A DNA stretch of 64,000 bases from Clostridia bacterium (GTDB lineage Bacteria > Bacillota > Clostridia > Christensenellales > Borkfalkiaceae): NCBI GenBank assembly GCA_017471785.1, contig JAFURP010000023.1, forward strand, positions 1 to 64,000, read 5' to 3'. The notes under the pieces were generated by a model. It was given only the letters and a program-made list of their open reading frames with translations. It did not search any database and was not told the DNA's origin. This document shows, piece by piece, positions 34,647 to 43,320 of this stretch; the first letter of the stretch is position 1, and every line of letters begins with the position of its first letter. The translations under genes and the position numbers were made by a program.

Positions 34647-35441
34647 TTACGGCTGTTTACCTATATACGCTAAAATACCGCCGTCTACGTACAAAATATG
34701 TCCGTTTACAAAGTTCGACGCTTCGCTTGCCAAGAATACCGCAGGTCCTGCCAAATCTTCCGCTTCACCCCAACGCGCCGCCGGCGTTTTTGCAATAATA
34801 AAGCTATCGAAGGGGTGACGAGAACCGTCCGCCTGCCGTTCACGAAGGGGGGCGGTTTGCGGTGTTGCGATATAACCCGGTCCGATACCGTTGCATTGAA
34901 CGTTATATTCGCCGTATTCGCTCGCGATATTTTTCGTGAGCATTTTTAATCCGCCCTTTGCTGCGGCGTATGCCGATACCGTTTCCCTACCAAGCTCGCT
35001 CATCATGGAACAAATGTTGATAATTTTCCCGTGTCCTTTCTTTATCATAGACGGAATAACCGCTTTGGACATAATAAACGGCGCGTTTAAGTCTACGTCG
35101 ATAACTTGTCTAAATTCCTGCGCGCTCATTTCACACATAGGAATACGCTTGATGATCCCTGCGTTATTGACGAGAATATCCACGACGCCTACTTCCTTTT
35201 CTACCTTTGCAATATATTCGTTTACGGCGTTTTCGTCCGTTACGTCGCATACGTAGCCGTGCGCTTTGATACCTTCCTTCTCGTATGCCGATAAGCCTTT
35301 ATCGACGAATTCTTGCTTGATATCGTTAAAAACGATAGTCGCACCTGCGTTTGCAAACGCCTTTGCGATCGCAAAGCCGATACCGTAGCTTGCGCCCGTT
35401 ACAAGCGCAACCTTTCCTTTCAAACTAAACATATTTTCCAT
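34647..35441 (-). CDS. kduD: 2-dehydro-3-deoxy-D-gluconate 5-dehydrogenase (SDR)
   Basis: A 264-aa short-chain dehydrogenase: TGASYGIG (15-22) binds NAD(P), NNAG (92-95), catalytic Tyr158 and Lys162 in YAAAK, and the segment RHPFDSFIIAKTPAARWG found in gluconate/DKI dehydrogenases of this subgroup. In this operon, with KduI, it is expected to reduce 3-deoxy-D-glycero-2,5-hexodiulosonate (DKII) to 2-keto-3-deoxygluconate. A gluconate 5-dehydrogenase role is the alternative. KDG kinase and aldolase are not in the window. ATG after AAGGAAGG. Confidence 0.87.
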   Translation of the reverse strand: MENMFSLKGKVALVTGASYGIGFAIAKAFANAGATIVFNDIKQEFVDKGLSAYEKEGIKAHGYVCDVTDENAVNEYIAKVEKEVGVVDILVNNAGIIKRIPMCEMSAQEFRQVIDVDLNAPFIMSKAVIPSMIKKGHGKIINICSMMSELGRETVSAYAAAKGGLKMLTKNIASEYGEYNVQCNGIGPGYIATPQTAPLRERQADGSRHPFDSFIIAKTPAARWGEAEDLAGPAVFLASEASNFVNGHILYVDGGILAYIGKQP

Positions 35442-35464
35442 ACTATTTTTACCTTCCTTTATAT

Positions 35465-37198
35465 TTATTTGTTTAAGGGATATATCTTTATCTTAAGCTC
35501 TACGCTTGATTTTCCCGTCGCCACATAGCCCTTATATATACCGTTGCGGTTTGCGAAATACGTTTCCAAATCGGTGATATTTTGCGAAGAATATTCGCAA
35601 ACCCAGTTCTCGTATTCTACTTCGATTTTATTTTTCGTATAAGAACTATGCGTCTTTTTCTCGCCGTCAAAGTCAAACGCAGGCAAGGTAATCCCGATTT
35701 CTTTATCCGTTGCGCTATCGGCATGCAGTATAACGCCGTTTTCACCCACAAAGCAGGAAAACTTCACTTCCGCTCCGTTTACAAGAATACATTGAAAAAC
35801 AACACCTGCTCCACCGTCTTTGATTTGATTTTCAATAAGCGTATACTGCGTTCGACTATCTGCACCGTATACCCATTCGCCCTTTTCATTCTTTATAGCG
35901 GGACAAATAGAAAATTGTGACGCGTTCACCTGTCGTCCGGCAGGCGGAATGGTAATTTCCGTAGAATTTATCCAGTTCCCGCAGTAATAATAAGGCGCTT
36001 TTGTAAACGGCATGGAAAGACAAAGCACACTCGGCGCGCCTTTTTTATGGATACGACCAAGCCCGCTCGCGTCGTAATGCGGGTCGGCGTTCGTATCAAA
36101 CTCCAAGGAATATTCGTCCGTTTTTACGAATGTTTTATGAAAATATTTCGAAGTACTCCAAATAATCGGATCTTCGTGTTCTTCTATCGGCTGAATGGTA
36201 TCGTCGCAAAACAAGCTTGCCGAATAGAAGAAGGACGCCGCGGTAATCATATATTTATCAAAATACGCGTACGTTTCACAACCGTATTTGGAATCTATCG
36301 AAAATCGATTTTTTACATGCGTAATCGGATTTTTTGCAAGCCAAAGCTTCGCAAGCTGTAAGGCGCGTAAAGCCCCTGCCTTGAATTTACCGGCAAGCGT
36401 ATAATCCCCTTCTTTTTGATAACGAGTCGCTTCATATTCTAAAATCATAGCAAGCCATGCTTCGTTATGCAAAAACTGATTACTTCTACCGCCAAAAGCC
36501 ATTTCACCCGTCGTCGATTGCATTTTTAAGGTCATAAGCCCCGACTTTTTTAATAGACCGTCAATAGCGGTATAGTATTTTCCACGATACCCTGCGTACA
36601 ATAATAACGAAAATAATCCACGCGCTACAATATCGTACATTATTGGCTGGCGCATCTCTTCTTCGTCGTTATCCATATACATTCCGTTTTCGTCAATCCA
36701 TTGCAGCTGCGCCGCAATTTGGATATCGATAAATTCAGCGGAATCGCAAAGACCTATGCTTTGTCTAAAATATTCGCTAACTCCCGTAAATAACGCCCAG
36801 TTCCTAACGGCGTCCGTCGGTTTTTCCGCAAAGCGGTTATAGCAGGTTTTAGGTTCAATCGTCGATAGATATCCTTTCCAACGAGTAACGTCCTTTTCAT
36901 CTACTATATCGTTCTTTTCTATTTCTATAAGACAACAAATAATTTCTCTTACCGAAAAATCGTTCGCGGCTTTTACGTTTGGAATGGTCTTGCAACAAAG
37001 CTCCATCATTTCGCAAAACAAAGGGAGCAAATCGCGCCGTCTACCGTTTGCAATCAGAATACCGATATTCGCAGTCAAGCGTGGAAAACCGTGCTCCTTC
37101 AAGCCGTCCTTTTTTACGTCGTTAAAGTAGCGGATAATATGCTCGTCCGTATAGGCGGATAGCGTTTTTTCCATTAAATCGAGATATTGTGTATTCAT
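35465..37198 (-). CDS. unrecognised 577-aa protein, alpha/alpha toroid plus beta-sandwich
   Basis: I do not recognise a family by name. Residues ~1-330 are helical with conserved aromatic clusters (WALFTGVSEYFRQS, GGRSNQFLHNEAWLAMILEYEA, CETYAYFDKYMITAASFFYSASLF), and ~340-577 are beta-rich (ADPHYDASGLGRIHKKGAPSVLCLSMPF, VNASQFSICPAI, GVVFQCILVNGAEVKFSCFV). This is the two-domain plan of heparinase II/III-like lyases and some toroid hydrolases. Its place between GH88 and kduD suggests it acts on a pectic oligosaccharide. No signal peptide. ATG follows AAAGGAGCG; 15 nt after the GH88 gene. Confidence 0.6.
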   Translation of the reverse strand: MNTQYLDLMEKTLSAYTDEHIIRYFNDVKKDGLKEHGFPRLTANIGILIANGRRRDLLPLFCEMMELCCKTIPNVKAANDFSVREIICCLIEIEKNDIVDEKDVTRWKGYLSTIEPKTCYNRFAEKPTDAVRNWALFTGVSEYFRQSIGLCDSAEFIDIQIAAQLQWIDENGMYMDNDEEEMRQPIMYDIVARGLFSLLLYAGYRGKYYTAIDGLLKKSGLMTLKMQSTTGEMAFGGRSNQFLHNEAWLAMILEYEATRYQKEGDYTLAGKFKAGALRALQLAKLWLAKNPITHVKNRFSIDSKYGCETYAYFDKYMITAASFFYSASLFCDDTIQPIEEHEDPIIWSTSKYFHKTFVKTDEYSLEFDTNADPHYDASGLGRIHKKGAPSVLCLSMPFTKAPYYYCGNWINSTEITIPPAGRQVNASQFSICPAIKNEKGEWVYGADSRTQYTLIENQIKDGGAGVVFQCILVNGAEVKFSCFVGENGVILHADSATDKEIGITLPAFDFDGEKKTHSSYTKNKIEVEYENWVCEYSSQNITDLETYFANRNGIYKGYVATGKSSVELKIKIYPLNK

Positions 37199-37213
37199 CT
37201 CACTTCGCTCCTT

Positions 37214-38368
37214 TTACCACGCCAAGAAATCCGTTCCCTTTAATTTCAAAATCGCTTCCGCAAAGAAATAATCGCCGTAAATAATCGGCATATGCTGTTC
37301 TTTATCGTATTTCAAGCTACCCATTTGTAAAATGGAGTCTTCGTTTTCCGACCAATCACACCAGTTCTTTTCCATTGCACGCAAAATATGGATAGCGGAA
37401 GATAAATATTTTTCTTTTTCTTCTTCGCTTTCAACGTGTTTCGCAAGCTCAATGAGTCCGCAAGCGGCACAAGCGCCCGCCGTCGAATCGTAATATACAG
37501 GCGTTTCGGGCTGGCAAAAATCCAACCGCGGAAGCCACCCCGTTTTTTCCGTTTCTTTGATGAAATACTTCGCAACTTTTTTCGCCGTATCTAAATACCG
37601 CATTTCTTGGGTATGTATATACGAAAGCATAAAACCGTACAACGCCCAAGACGCCCCACGCGACCAGCAAGACGTTTCCGAATACCCTTGTCCTGCCTTT
37701 ACCTCCAAAACGGTATCAGCCTTTTTTGTGTCGTGTACGACGATATGATTTACCGAGCCGTCCGCTCTCACGTGGTCACGCATACTCATATCCGCGTGGC
37801 GCATTGCTATTTTCGCAAAACGCGAATCGCCTATTTCGTTACTTGCCCAGTATAAAAGCGGAATATTCATCATACAATCAATAATCGTCCAGCCCGCTAC
37901 GCTTTCACCGTCACGAAAACCGTTCCAACAACGAATAAAATTCCCGTCCACGTTATAACGGCTTGCAAGCGTCATAGCCGCGAGTAAATTTCGGTTTTTT
38001 GAAACAGGATTACCCGTTAAACGGTAATTGACACCGCTCGTCAAATTCCACATAAAACCAACGTCATGATGTAAACCGTCTGCGTAATGAAATGCTCCGT
38101 CCAACAGCTTTTCGCTTTCTTCGGCGGTAAGCTTATAACATTCTTTCCCCGTACCTACGTACATTTGCCACATAAGTCCGCCCCAAAATCCGTTCGTCCA
38201 CATCAAAATAGCTTTCCCTTTTGAGCAGTCGTCGTGTACGCCGTTTTTCGTTGTGTAAGGAATTTTATAACGGCTCTTTACGGCTACGCGAGAAAGTTTT
38301 TCGTCTAATTTGTTCCACGTATCGTCAATCCACGCTTGATTTTGCCCGATAATACTCTGATAGCTCAT
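37214..38368 (-). CDS. GH88 family unsaturated uronyl hydrolase
   Basis: A 384-aa cytoplasmic enzyme with the (alpha/alpha)6 barrel of GH88/GH105. Visible motifs are HHDVGFMW (about residues 100-107, with the acidic residue of the active site), GWTIIDCMMNIPLLYWAS with a second aspartate, and SCWSRGASWALYGFML (about 233-248). It removes the 4,5-unsaturated uronic acid left at the non-reducing end by polysaccharide lyases, giving the substrate for KduI. Whether the partner sugar is rhamnose (pectin) or an amino sugar (glycosaminoglycan) is not clear; GH4 and kdu genes favour pectin. Confidence 0.85.
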   Translation of the reverse strand: MSYQSIIGQNQAWIDDTWNKLDEKLSRVAVKSRYKIPYTTKNGVHDDCSKGKAILMWTNGFWGGLMWQMYVGTGKECYKLTAEESEKLLDGAFHYADGLHHDVGFMWNLTSGVNYRLTGNPVSKNRNLLAAMTLASRYNVDGNFIRCWNGFRDGESVAGWTIIDCMMNIPLLYWASNEIGDSRFAKIAMRHADMSMRDHVRADGSVNHIVVHDTKKADTVLEVKAGQGYSETSCWSRGASWALYGFMLSYIHTQEMRYLDTAKKVAKYFIKETEKTGWLPRLDFCQPETPVYYDSTAGACAACGLIELAKHVESEEEKEKYLSSAIHILRAMEKNWCDWSENEDSILQMGSLKYDKEQHMPIIYGDYFFAEAILKLKGTDFLAW

Positions 38369-38384
38369 TTTTTCCTACTCTCCC

Positions 38385-40061
38385 TTACAACAAATCTTTT
38401 GTTTCGATATGGTCCATATCCGTAAATTCTTGATTTTCACCGCACATTGCCCAAATAAACGAATAGTTCTTCGTGCCAACGCCAGAGTGGATAGACCAAG
38501 ACGGCGAGATAACCGCTTCTTCGTTGTGCATAATAATATGTCTGGTTTCCGTCGGCTCGCCCATCATGTGGAATACGACGTCGTTTTCGCCCATATCCAA
38601 ATACATATACACTTCCATTCTTCTATCGTGCGTATGGCAGGGCATCGTGTTCCAATTAGAACCGCTTGTGAGCTGCGTCAAACCCATCGAAAGCTGACAG
38701 CTTTTCATCACTTCGGGGTGTATGTACTGATTGATCACGCGTTTATTACATTCCTCTACGCTACCGCAGGGTACCTTTTTTGCTTTCGTAATGTCGATCT
38801 TGACGATCGGATAACTCGTATGCGCGGGACAGGAGCTTACGTAAAATTTCGCAGGCGCGTTTTCGTCGACGCTCTTAAAGGTGATTTCTTTATTCCCCAT
38901 ACCGATATAAATACCGTCGCGGGGATTCATTTCATATTCTTTGCCGTCTACCGTAATAATACCTTTACCGCCGATATTGATACAGCCCATTTCACGTCTT
39001 TGCAGAAAATATTCCGCCGCAAGCTCTTTGCCCGCTTCCAATTTCAACGTTTGACGAACGGGCATAAGCCCTGCCGTGATGATACGGTCGATATGGCTAT
39101 ATACCATTCTTACGTTGTCTTTCGTGAAAAGATTGGCGATATGAAATTCCTCGCGTAATCTTTCCGTCGTGTAATGCTTTACGTCTTTTGCGTTTACCGC
39201 TTGCCTTACTTCCATTCTACTTAAGTCCTCCTTACTATATCGTCCGTAAACTTCTATTTGCGAAAGCGCCGCAAATCCCAAAATCTCCGTGACTTGCTTA
39301 AAATTGGATAATTTGATCGTTTTCGTTATCTTTTTATCAAAAACGATTTCTTGCCCTTTTTCATTTTCGGGATTTAGGTCGCTATTATCCAAAACGAATT
39401 CTCCGCGTACCGTTTCCCCGTCCGAAAATCGTATATCTATATTCTTCCAATAAGAATCGTGCGGCTTGCCCGTGATCCTATCGTGCTCGAAGTCCGCACG
39501 CAAGAAAAATACGATCTTATCGATCTCTACTTCTCGACCGAAATCCAACGTATATTCCAAATCGTTTCTCGCGCCACCTGCCCACGAATGGTAGGGATAC
39601 GCACCGTGCCCTTGATTTTGTTTTACGCCGTCTATGGCGTTACGCTCGTAAAAACAGGGCTCTTCTCGCGTTACGAAATTCGCGCTTGCGTGCGGATAAC
39701 CGTCCGTCTTTTTTCTTAAATCGTGAGAATTCAGCGCAATATTCCGCGTCCCGTAAAACTCCTCGTCCCCTACCTCTCGCGCGGCTATTATATGCCTTTC
39801 GCCTTGAAACGCTTCGGGCGCGTAACCCATTTTCAATTCTTTGGCGCTCGGTATGGTGAACGTAAAGCTCTTATTCGGTAAGTACAGCAAGCTTTCTTTC
39901 AGCGTTTGATCGAGCTTAACCGCGACCGTTTTCGTACCGTCCGCGGAGATTTGAATTTTATCGCCCTCGGCAAACGTACCTACGTACTCGGCGCTGATTT
40001 CGAACCCCTCTACGGAAAATTTTTTATTCCCGTTTTTATCCGTGATCTTTATAAATAACAT
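38385..40061 (-). CDS. kduI: fusion: carbohydrate-binding beta domain plus KduI
   Basis: A single 558-aa frame with two parts. Residues 1-282 form a beta-rich, probably F5/8C-like sugar-binding region (ALNSHDLRKKTDGYPHASANFVTREEPCFYERNAIDGV, LEYTLDFGREVEIDKIVFFLRADF). Residues 283-558 are a complete 4-deoxy-L-threo-5-hexosulose-uronate ketol-isomerase with the metal ligands CHTHDRRMEVYMY and the later SIHSGVG histidine. KduI turns the released 4-deoxy uronate into DKII for KduD. The junction keeps an AAGGAGG ribosome binding site and an ATG at 39215 in frame, so free KduI (276 aa) may also be made. AGGAAG precedes the first ATG. First gene of the operon. Confidence 0.88.
   Translation of the reverse strand: MLFIKITDKNGNKKFSVEGFEISAEYVGTFAEGDKIQISADGTKTVAVKLDQTLKESLLYLPNKSFTFTIPSAKELKMGYAPEAFQGERHIIAAREVGDEEFYGTRNIALNSHDLRKKTDGYPHASANFVTREEPCFYERNAIDGVKQNQGHGAYPYHSWAGGARNDLEYTLDFGREVEIDKIVFFLRADFEHDRITGKPHDSYWKNIDIRFSDGETVRGEFVLDNSDLNPENEKGQEIVFDKKITKTIKLSNFKQVTEILGFAALSQIEVYGRYSKEDLSRMEVRQAVNAKDVKHYTTERLREEFHIANLFTKDNVRMVYSHIDRIITAGLMPVRQTLKLEAGKELAAEYFLQRREMGCINIGGKGIITVDGKEYEMNPRDGIYIGMGNKEITFKSVDENAPAKFYVSSCPAHTSYPIVKIDITKAKKVPCGSVEECNKRVINQYIHPEVMKSCQLSMGLTQLTSGSNWNTMPCHTHDRRMEVYMYLDMGENDVVFHMMGEPTETRHIIMHNEEAVISPSWSIHSGVGTKNYSFIWAMCGENQEFTDMDHIETKDLL
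39213..39233 (-). promoter_or_regulatory. internal ribosome binding site and start inside the KduI fusion
   Basis: AAGGAGG (39233-39227) lies 11 nt before an in-frame ATG (39215-39213). A protein started there has exactly the length of stand-alone KduI. In another frame TAG TAA sits just before the AAGGAGG, as if an indel had removed the old stop codon. Confidence 0.6.
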
Positions 40062-40107
40062 TCTTCCTGTCGCAAATTTCCCCTATTATTATTTTTATTG
40101 TAAAAAA

Positions 40108-40136
40108 ATTATAAAACATATTTCGGCAAATTGCAA
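40108..40136 (-). promoter_or_regulatory. promoter of the pectin operon
   Basis: Reading leftward: TTGCAA (40136-40131), 17-bp spacer, TATAAT (40113-40108). The leader is about 40 nt. Confidence 0.78.
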
Positions 40137-40156
40137 TACACAAAATAGTTTTTATC

Positions 40157-40244
40157 TTGGACTTTTTAGTGAATTTGAAAGCAATTTCTTCCAATTTTTT
40201 AATTAAGGGAAAAAAAATAGCGTTTCTTTTGGACTTTTTAGAGA
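40157..40244. promoter_or_regulatory. direct repeats between the divergent kduI and araC promoters
   Basis: TTGGACTTTTTAG followed by TGA or AGA occurs at 40157-40172 and 40229-40244, same orientation, 72 bp apart (about seven helical turns). The second copy ends 16 bp before the araC -35 box and the first lies 20 bp upstream of the kduI -35 box. This is the placement expected of AraC operators. Confidence 0.6.
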
Positions 40245-40260
40245 TTTTTCGAAAAACCGA

Positions 40261-40290
40261 TTGCAAAACCCGTCTTTTTTGTGTTATACT
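40261..40290 (+). promoter_or_regulatory. promoter of the first araC-type gene
   Basis: TTGCAA (40261-40266), 18-bp spacer, TATACT (40285-40290); AGAGGA ribosome binding site before the ATG at 40341. Confidence 0.7.
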
Positions 40291-40340
40291 CTTTATAGAG
40301 AAAGTCGTAACGAGTAACGCGAAAAGTAAGAGGAACGATT

Positions 40341-41144
40341 ATGGCAATCATCAATTATATTGAAAAGCACTTAAAAACCTTCACCGTTAAAAAGCATAAA
40401 CACAACTATTGGGAAATCATCTACGTTACCGACGGCGTCGGTACGATCGAAACGGAAGATAATCACGTTATCGAATATAAAAAAGGAGAAACCATTTGTA
40501 TTCCACCTAACGTGCAACACATCAACAGTTCCTCCATCGGATTCAAAAATATTCACTTAACTATCGAAGATTGGGATCCGCAGCTGCAAAAGACTACCTT
40601 GATCCCTGCGTCGGATACGAGTAAAGATCTATATACGCTCCTCAATCTTGCCTACCGCTTTTTTCATCAAGTATCGCCGGAAAACGCGATCAATTTGTCG
40701 TTGACGAACGTGATCGTTGCCTTTTTGAACCATTTGTTAAAGCAGTCGGCTTCCTATAAAATTACGCAAGTGATCGTGAACGAGATCATAAATCACTATA
40801 CCGATTGTGATTTCGATTTGGAGCAAGCGTACGCCTTGATACCTTTATCTAAAGAACACATTCGGAAGCTGTTTATCAAAGAACACGGCGTAAGCCCCGT
40901 ACAATATTTGAAGCGCCGTCGTTTAGAGCTTGCAAAACAGCTTTTGGCGCAAAAGGAGGACGGGTATTTGCGCATCAACGAGATCGCCGCCACCTGTGGC
41001 TTTGCCGATTCCGCCTATTTCTCACGCATCTTCAAAAAAGAAACGGGCGTCTCCCCCAACGAATACCAATTCAAATTATTGGCAACCAATAAAATATACC
41101 CCCTTCTCGAATTTGAAGATAGAAACAATCCGTTCAAAAACTAA
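40341..41144 (+). CDS. AraC family regulator, likely of the pectin operon
   Basis: A 267-aa regulator. Residues ~1-110 form a cupin-like sensor (KHKHNYWEIIYVTDGVGTIETEDNHVIEYKKGETICIPPNVQH); residues ~165-260 carry the two helix-turn-helix motifs of the AraC family (IPLSKEHIRKLFIKEHGVSPVQYLKRRRLELAKQLL ... INEIAATCGFADSAYFSRIFKKETGVSPNEY). It is divergent from the kduI operon with paired direct repeats between them, so it probably activates that operon in response to a uronate. ATG after AGAGGA. Ends at a terminator shared with tRNA-Thr. Confidence 0.9.
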   Translation: MAIINYIEKHLKTFTVKKHKHNYWEIIYVTDGVGTIETEDNHVIEYKKGETICIPPNVQHINSSSIGFKNIHLTIEDWDPQLQKTTLIPASDTSKDLYTLLNLAYRFFHQVSPENAINLSLTNVIVAFLNHLLKQSASYKITQVIVNEIINHYTDCDFDLEQAYALIPLSKEHIRKLFIKEHGVSPVQYLKRRRLELAKQLLAQKEDGYLRINEIAATCGFADSAYFSRIFKKETGVSPNEYQFKLLATNKIYPLLEFEDRNNPFKN

Positions 41145-41164
41145 TGAACTCATTTTTATATAAT

Positions 41165-41194
41165 AAAAAGACCCTTGATTTTCAAGGGTCTTTT

Positions 41195-41195
<1 letters not shown>
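41165..41195. terminator. bidirectional terminator between araC and tRNA-Thr
   Basis: 14-bp perfect stem AAAAAGACCCTTGA/TCAAGGGTCTTTTT with a 3-nt loop, serving converging araC and tRNA-Thr. Confidence 0.92.
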
Positions 41196-41270
<75 letters not shown>

Positions 41271-41374
41271 GTAGATCATTTTCGATCGTTACTATGACAT
41301 TATAGTTAAATTTCAAAGAAATGTCAAGCCAAAAGATAGCGTTTTACCAAAAATTTTTAACTTTTCCAAAATAA

Positions 41375-41406
41375 AAAAATCCCTTTCCGATCGAAAGGGA
41401 TTTTTC
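41375..41406 (-). terminator. terminator of rny
   Basis: 13-bp stem AAAAATCCCTTTC/GAAAGGGATTTTT with a 5-nt loop, directly after the rny stop codon. Confidence 0.92.
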
Positions 41407-41414
41407 ATCGTTTT

Positions 41415-43037
41415 TTATTTTGCGTATTCTACGCCGCGGAATTCTCGGATAACGTTTACTTTGATCTGACCGGGGTATTCCAACTCCGCTTCGATCTTCT
41501 TCGCGATATCCTTCGCAAGGAAAAGCGCCTGCGCGTCGTCCACCTGTTCGGGCTTCACGATAACGCGTACCTCTCTACCCGCTTGGATCGCATAGCTCTT
41601 ATCCACGCCGTTGAAGCCGGACGCGATCGCCTCAAGCTTTTCAAGACGCTTCACGTAGTTCGTACCCGTTTCTCTTCTTGCCCCGGGGCGTGCGCCCGAA
41701 ATCGCGTCGGCGGCTTGGATAAGCACCGCTTCGATCGTTTTAGGCTCTACGTCGCCGTGGTGCGCCATAATTGCGTTGACGATATTTGCGTTTTCCTTAT
41801 ATTTTTTCGCAAGATCGGCGCCGATTTGAATATGCGTGCCCTCTTGTTCTTGGTCGACCGCCTTACCGATATCGTGCAAAAGACCTGCGCGTTTGGCAAA
41901 GTTTACGTCCAAGCCGAGCTCAGCCGCCATTTGTCCAGCAAGCGTAGCCACTTCGATCGAGTGCTTATATACGTTTTGACCGTAGCTCGTTCTGAATTTC
42001 AAACGACCGATAAGCTTAATAAGCTCGGGATGCAAGCCAAAGATACCTGCTTCGAACACGGCCGCTTCGCCCGCCTCCTTGATTTGAAGATCCATTTCAC
42101 GGGAAACCTTTTCCACCGTTTCCTCAATTCTTGCAGGGTGGATACGGCCGTCGTTGATCAGCTTTTCAAGCGATAAACGCGCAATTTCACGACGAACGGG
42201 ATCAAAACCCGAAAGAATGACCACTTCGGGCGTATCGTCAATGATCAATTCGATACCCGTAGCATTCTCAAGCGCACGGATATTTCTACCCTCGCGCCCG
42301 ATAATACGCGCCTTCATATCGTCGCTGGGCAGGGGAACTACGGAAACGGTAATTTCCGAAGCCTGATCCGCCGCACATTTTTGAATGGCAAGCGCGATGA
42401 TCTTTTTGGCGTTCATATCCGCCTCGTCTTTCGCCTGCTGTTCGAGGTTACGAACCTGCATAGCTACGTCGTGGCGAGTGCTGTCCAAAATCGCTTCCGT
42501 GAGCAATTTTTTCGCTTCTTCTCTCGTGAGCTGCGAAACCTTTTCAAGCTCTTGGATCATCAATTCGTGTTGGGAATCGAGTTTTTCCTGTAAAGCCTGC
42601 ACCTCGCTCTCTTTTTGCATAAGGTGCGCTTTTTGTTGTTCCAAAGCCTCCGTCTTTTTGTCGAGCGCGTCCTCTTTTTGCGTCATTCTTTGTTCCATAC
42701 GCTGAATTTCCGCTTTTTTCTCTTTGGTTTCACGCTCAAACTCGTTTCTTAATTTTAAATCCTGTTCCTTTGCTTCAAGAAGCGCCTCTTTTAAGGCTCT
42801 CTTGCTTTCTTCTTTTCCTTGGGCTTTGATCCGTTCCGCTTCCGCTTCCGCCGCGCTGACGATCTTGCGTACCTGCTCATTTGCCGAGCCAACCTTTTTT
42901 TCGGTTTGCTTTTTGCTAATGATGATACCTACAACGATACCGCCGATAAGCGCCACGGCAGCGACTGCGATCATAACGATCCAACCCCACGTGGGCATAA
43001 CACCGAGAAACAGGACGCTCAAATTAACGTTGTGCAT
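41415..43037 (-). CDS. rny: ribonuclease Y
   Basis: A 540-aa membrane-anchored endoribonuclease that starts mRNA decay. A short N-terminal transmembrane helix ([22 protein letters not shown], about residues 17-40) is followed by a long coiled coil (to ~200), a KH domain with [15 protein letters not shown], and an HD domain with [10 protein letters not shown] and MAHHGDVEP. Length is slightly over the usual ~520. The ATG at 43037 follows AGGAGG; an upstream ATG at 43130 coincides with the predicted transcription start. It has its own promoter although it sits behind recA. Confidence 0.96.
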   Translation of the reverse strand: MHNVNLSVLFLGVMPTWGWIVMIAVAAVALIGGIVVGIIISKKQTEKKVGSANEQVRKIVSAAEAEAERIKAQGKEESKRALKEALLEAKEQDLKLRNEFERETKEKKAEIQRMEQRMTQKEDALDKKTEALEQQKAHLMQKESEVQALQEKLDSQHELMIQELEKVSQLTREEAKKLLTEAILDSTRHDVAMQVRNLEQQAKDEADMNAKKIIALAIQKCAADQASEITVSVVPLPSDDMKARIIGREGRNIRALENATGIELIIDDTPEVVILSGFDPVRREIARLSLEKLINDGRIHPARIEETVEKVSREMDLQIKEAGEAAVFEAGIFGLHPELIKLIGRLKFRTSYGQNVYKHSIEVATLAGQMAAELGLDVNFAKRAGLLHDIGKAVDQEQEGTHIQIGADLAKKYKENANIVNAIMAHHGDVEPKTIEAVLIQAADAISGARPGARRETGTNYVKRLEKLEAIASGFNGVDKSYAIQAGREVRVIVKPEQVDDAQALFLAKDIAKKIEAELEYPGQIKVNVIREFRGVEYAK

Positions 43038-43135
43038 TTTTTGTGCCTCCTGTATTAAAATTAGTCGTCGATAAAAGCTATTATACAATCGAATTTTTCT
43101 ACAAATCCGATCTTCAATTTTTTCTATCAATTACT

Positions 43136-43164
43136 ATTTTACAATATATTTACGAAAATGTCAA
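43136..43164 (-). promoter_or_regulatory. promoter of rny
   Basis: Reading leftward: TTGACA (43164-43159), 17-bp spacer, TAAAAT (43141-43136). The leader is about 90 nt and A+T-rich. Confidence 0.7.
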
Positions 43165-43267
43165 TTGTTTGGCTTAAAATACTTTTCGATATTGAAAAAT
43201 TATTTCATATATTTTCCAAGAACGCGTACCTGCCCCGCTCATTTTCCCTTTTTTACCCATTGTACGC

Positions 43268-43303
43268 AAAAAAAGAAGTCGATAATGGAATATATCAACT
43301 TCT
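43268..43303 (-). terminator. terminator of recA
   Basis: 11-bp stem AGAAGTTGATA/TATCGACTTCT (minus-strand reading, one U-G pair) followed by seven U. Confidence 0.8.
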
Positions 43304-43320
43304 CTTTCATAATCTCAATA

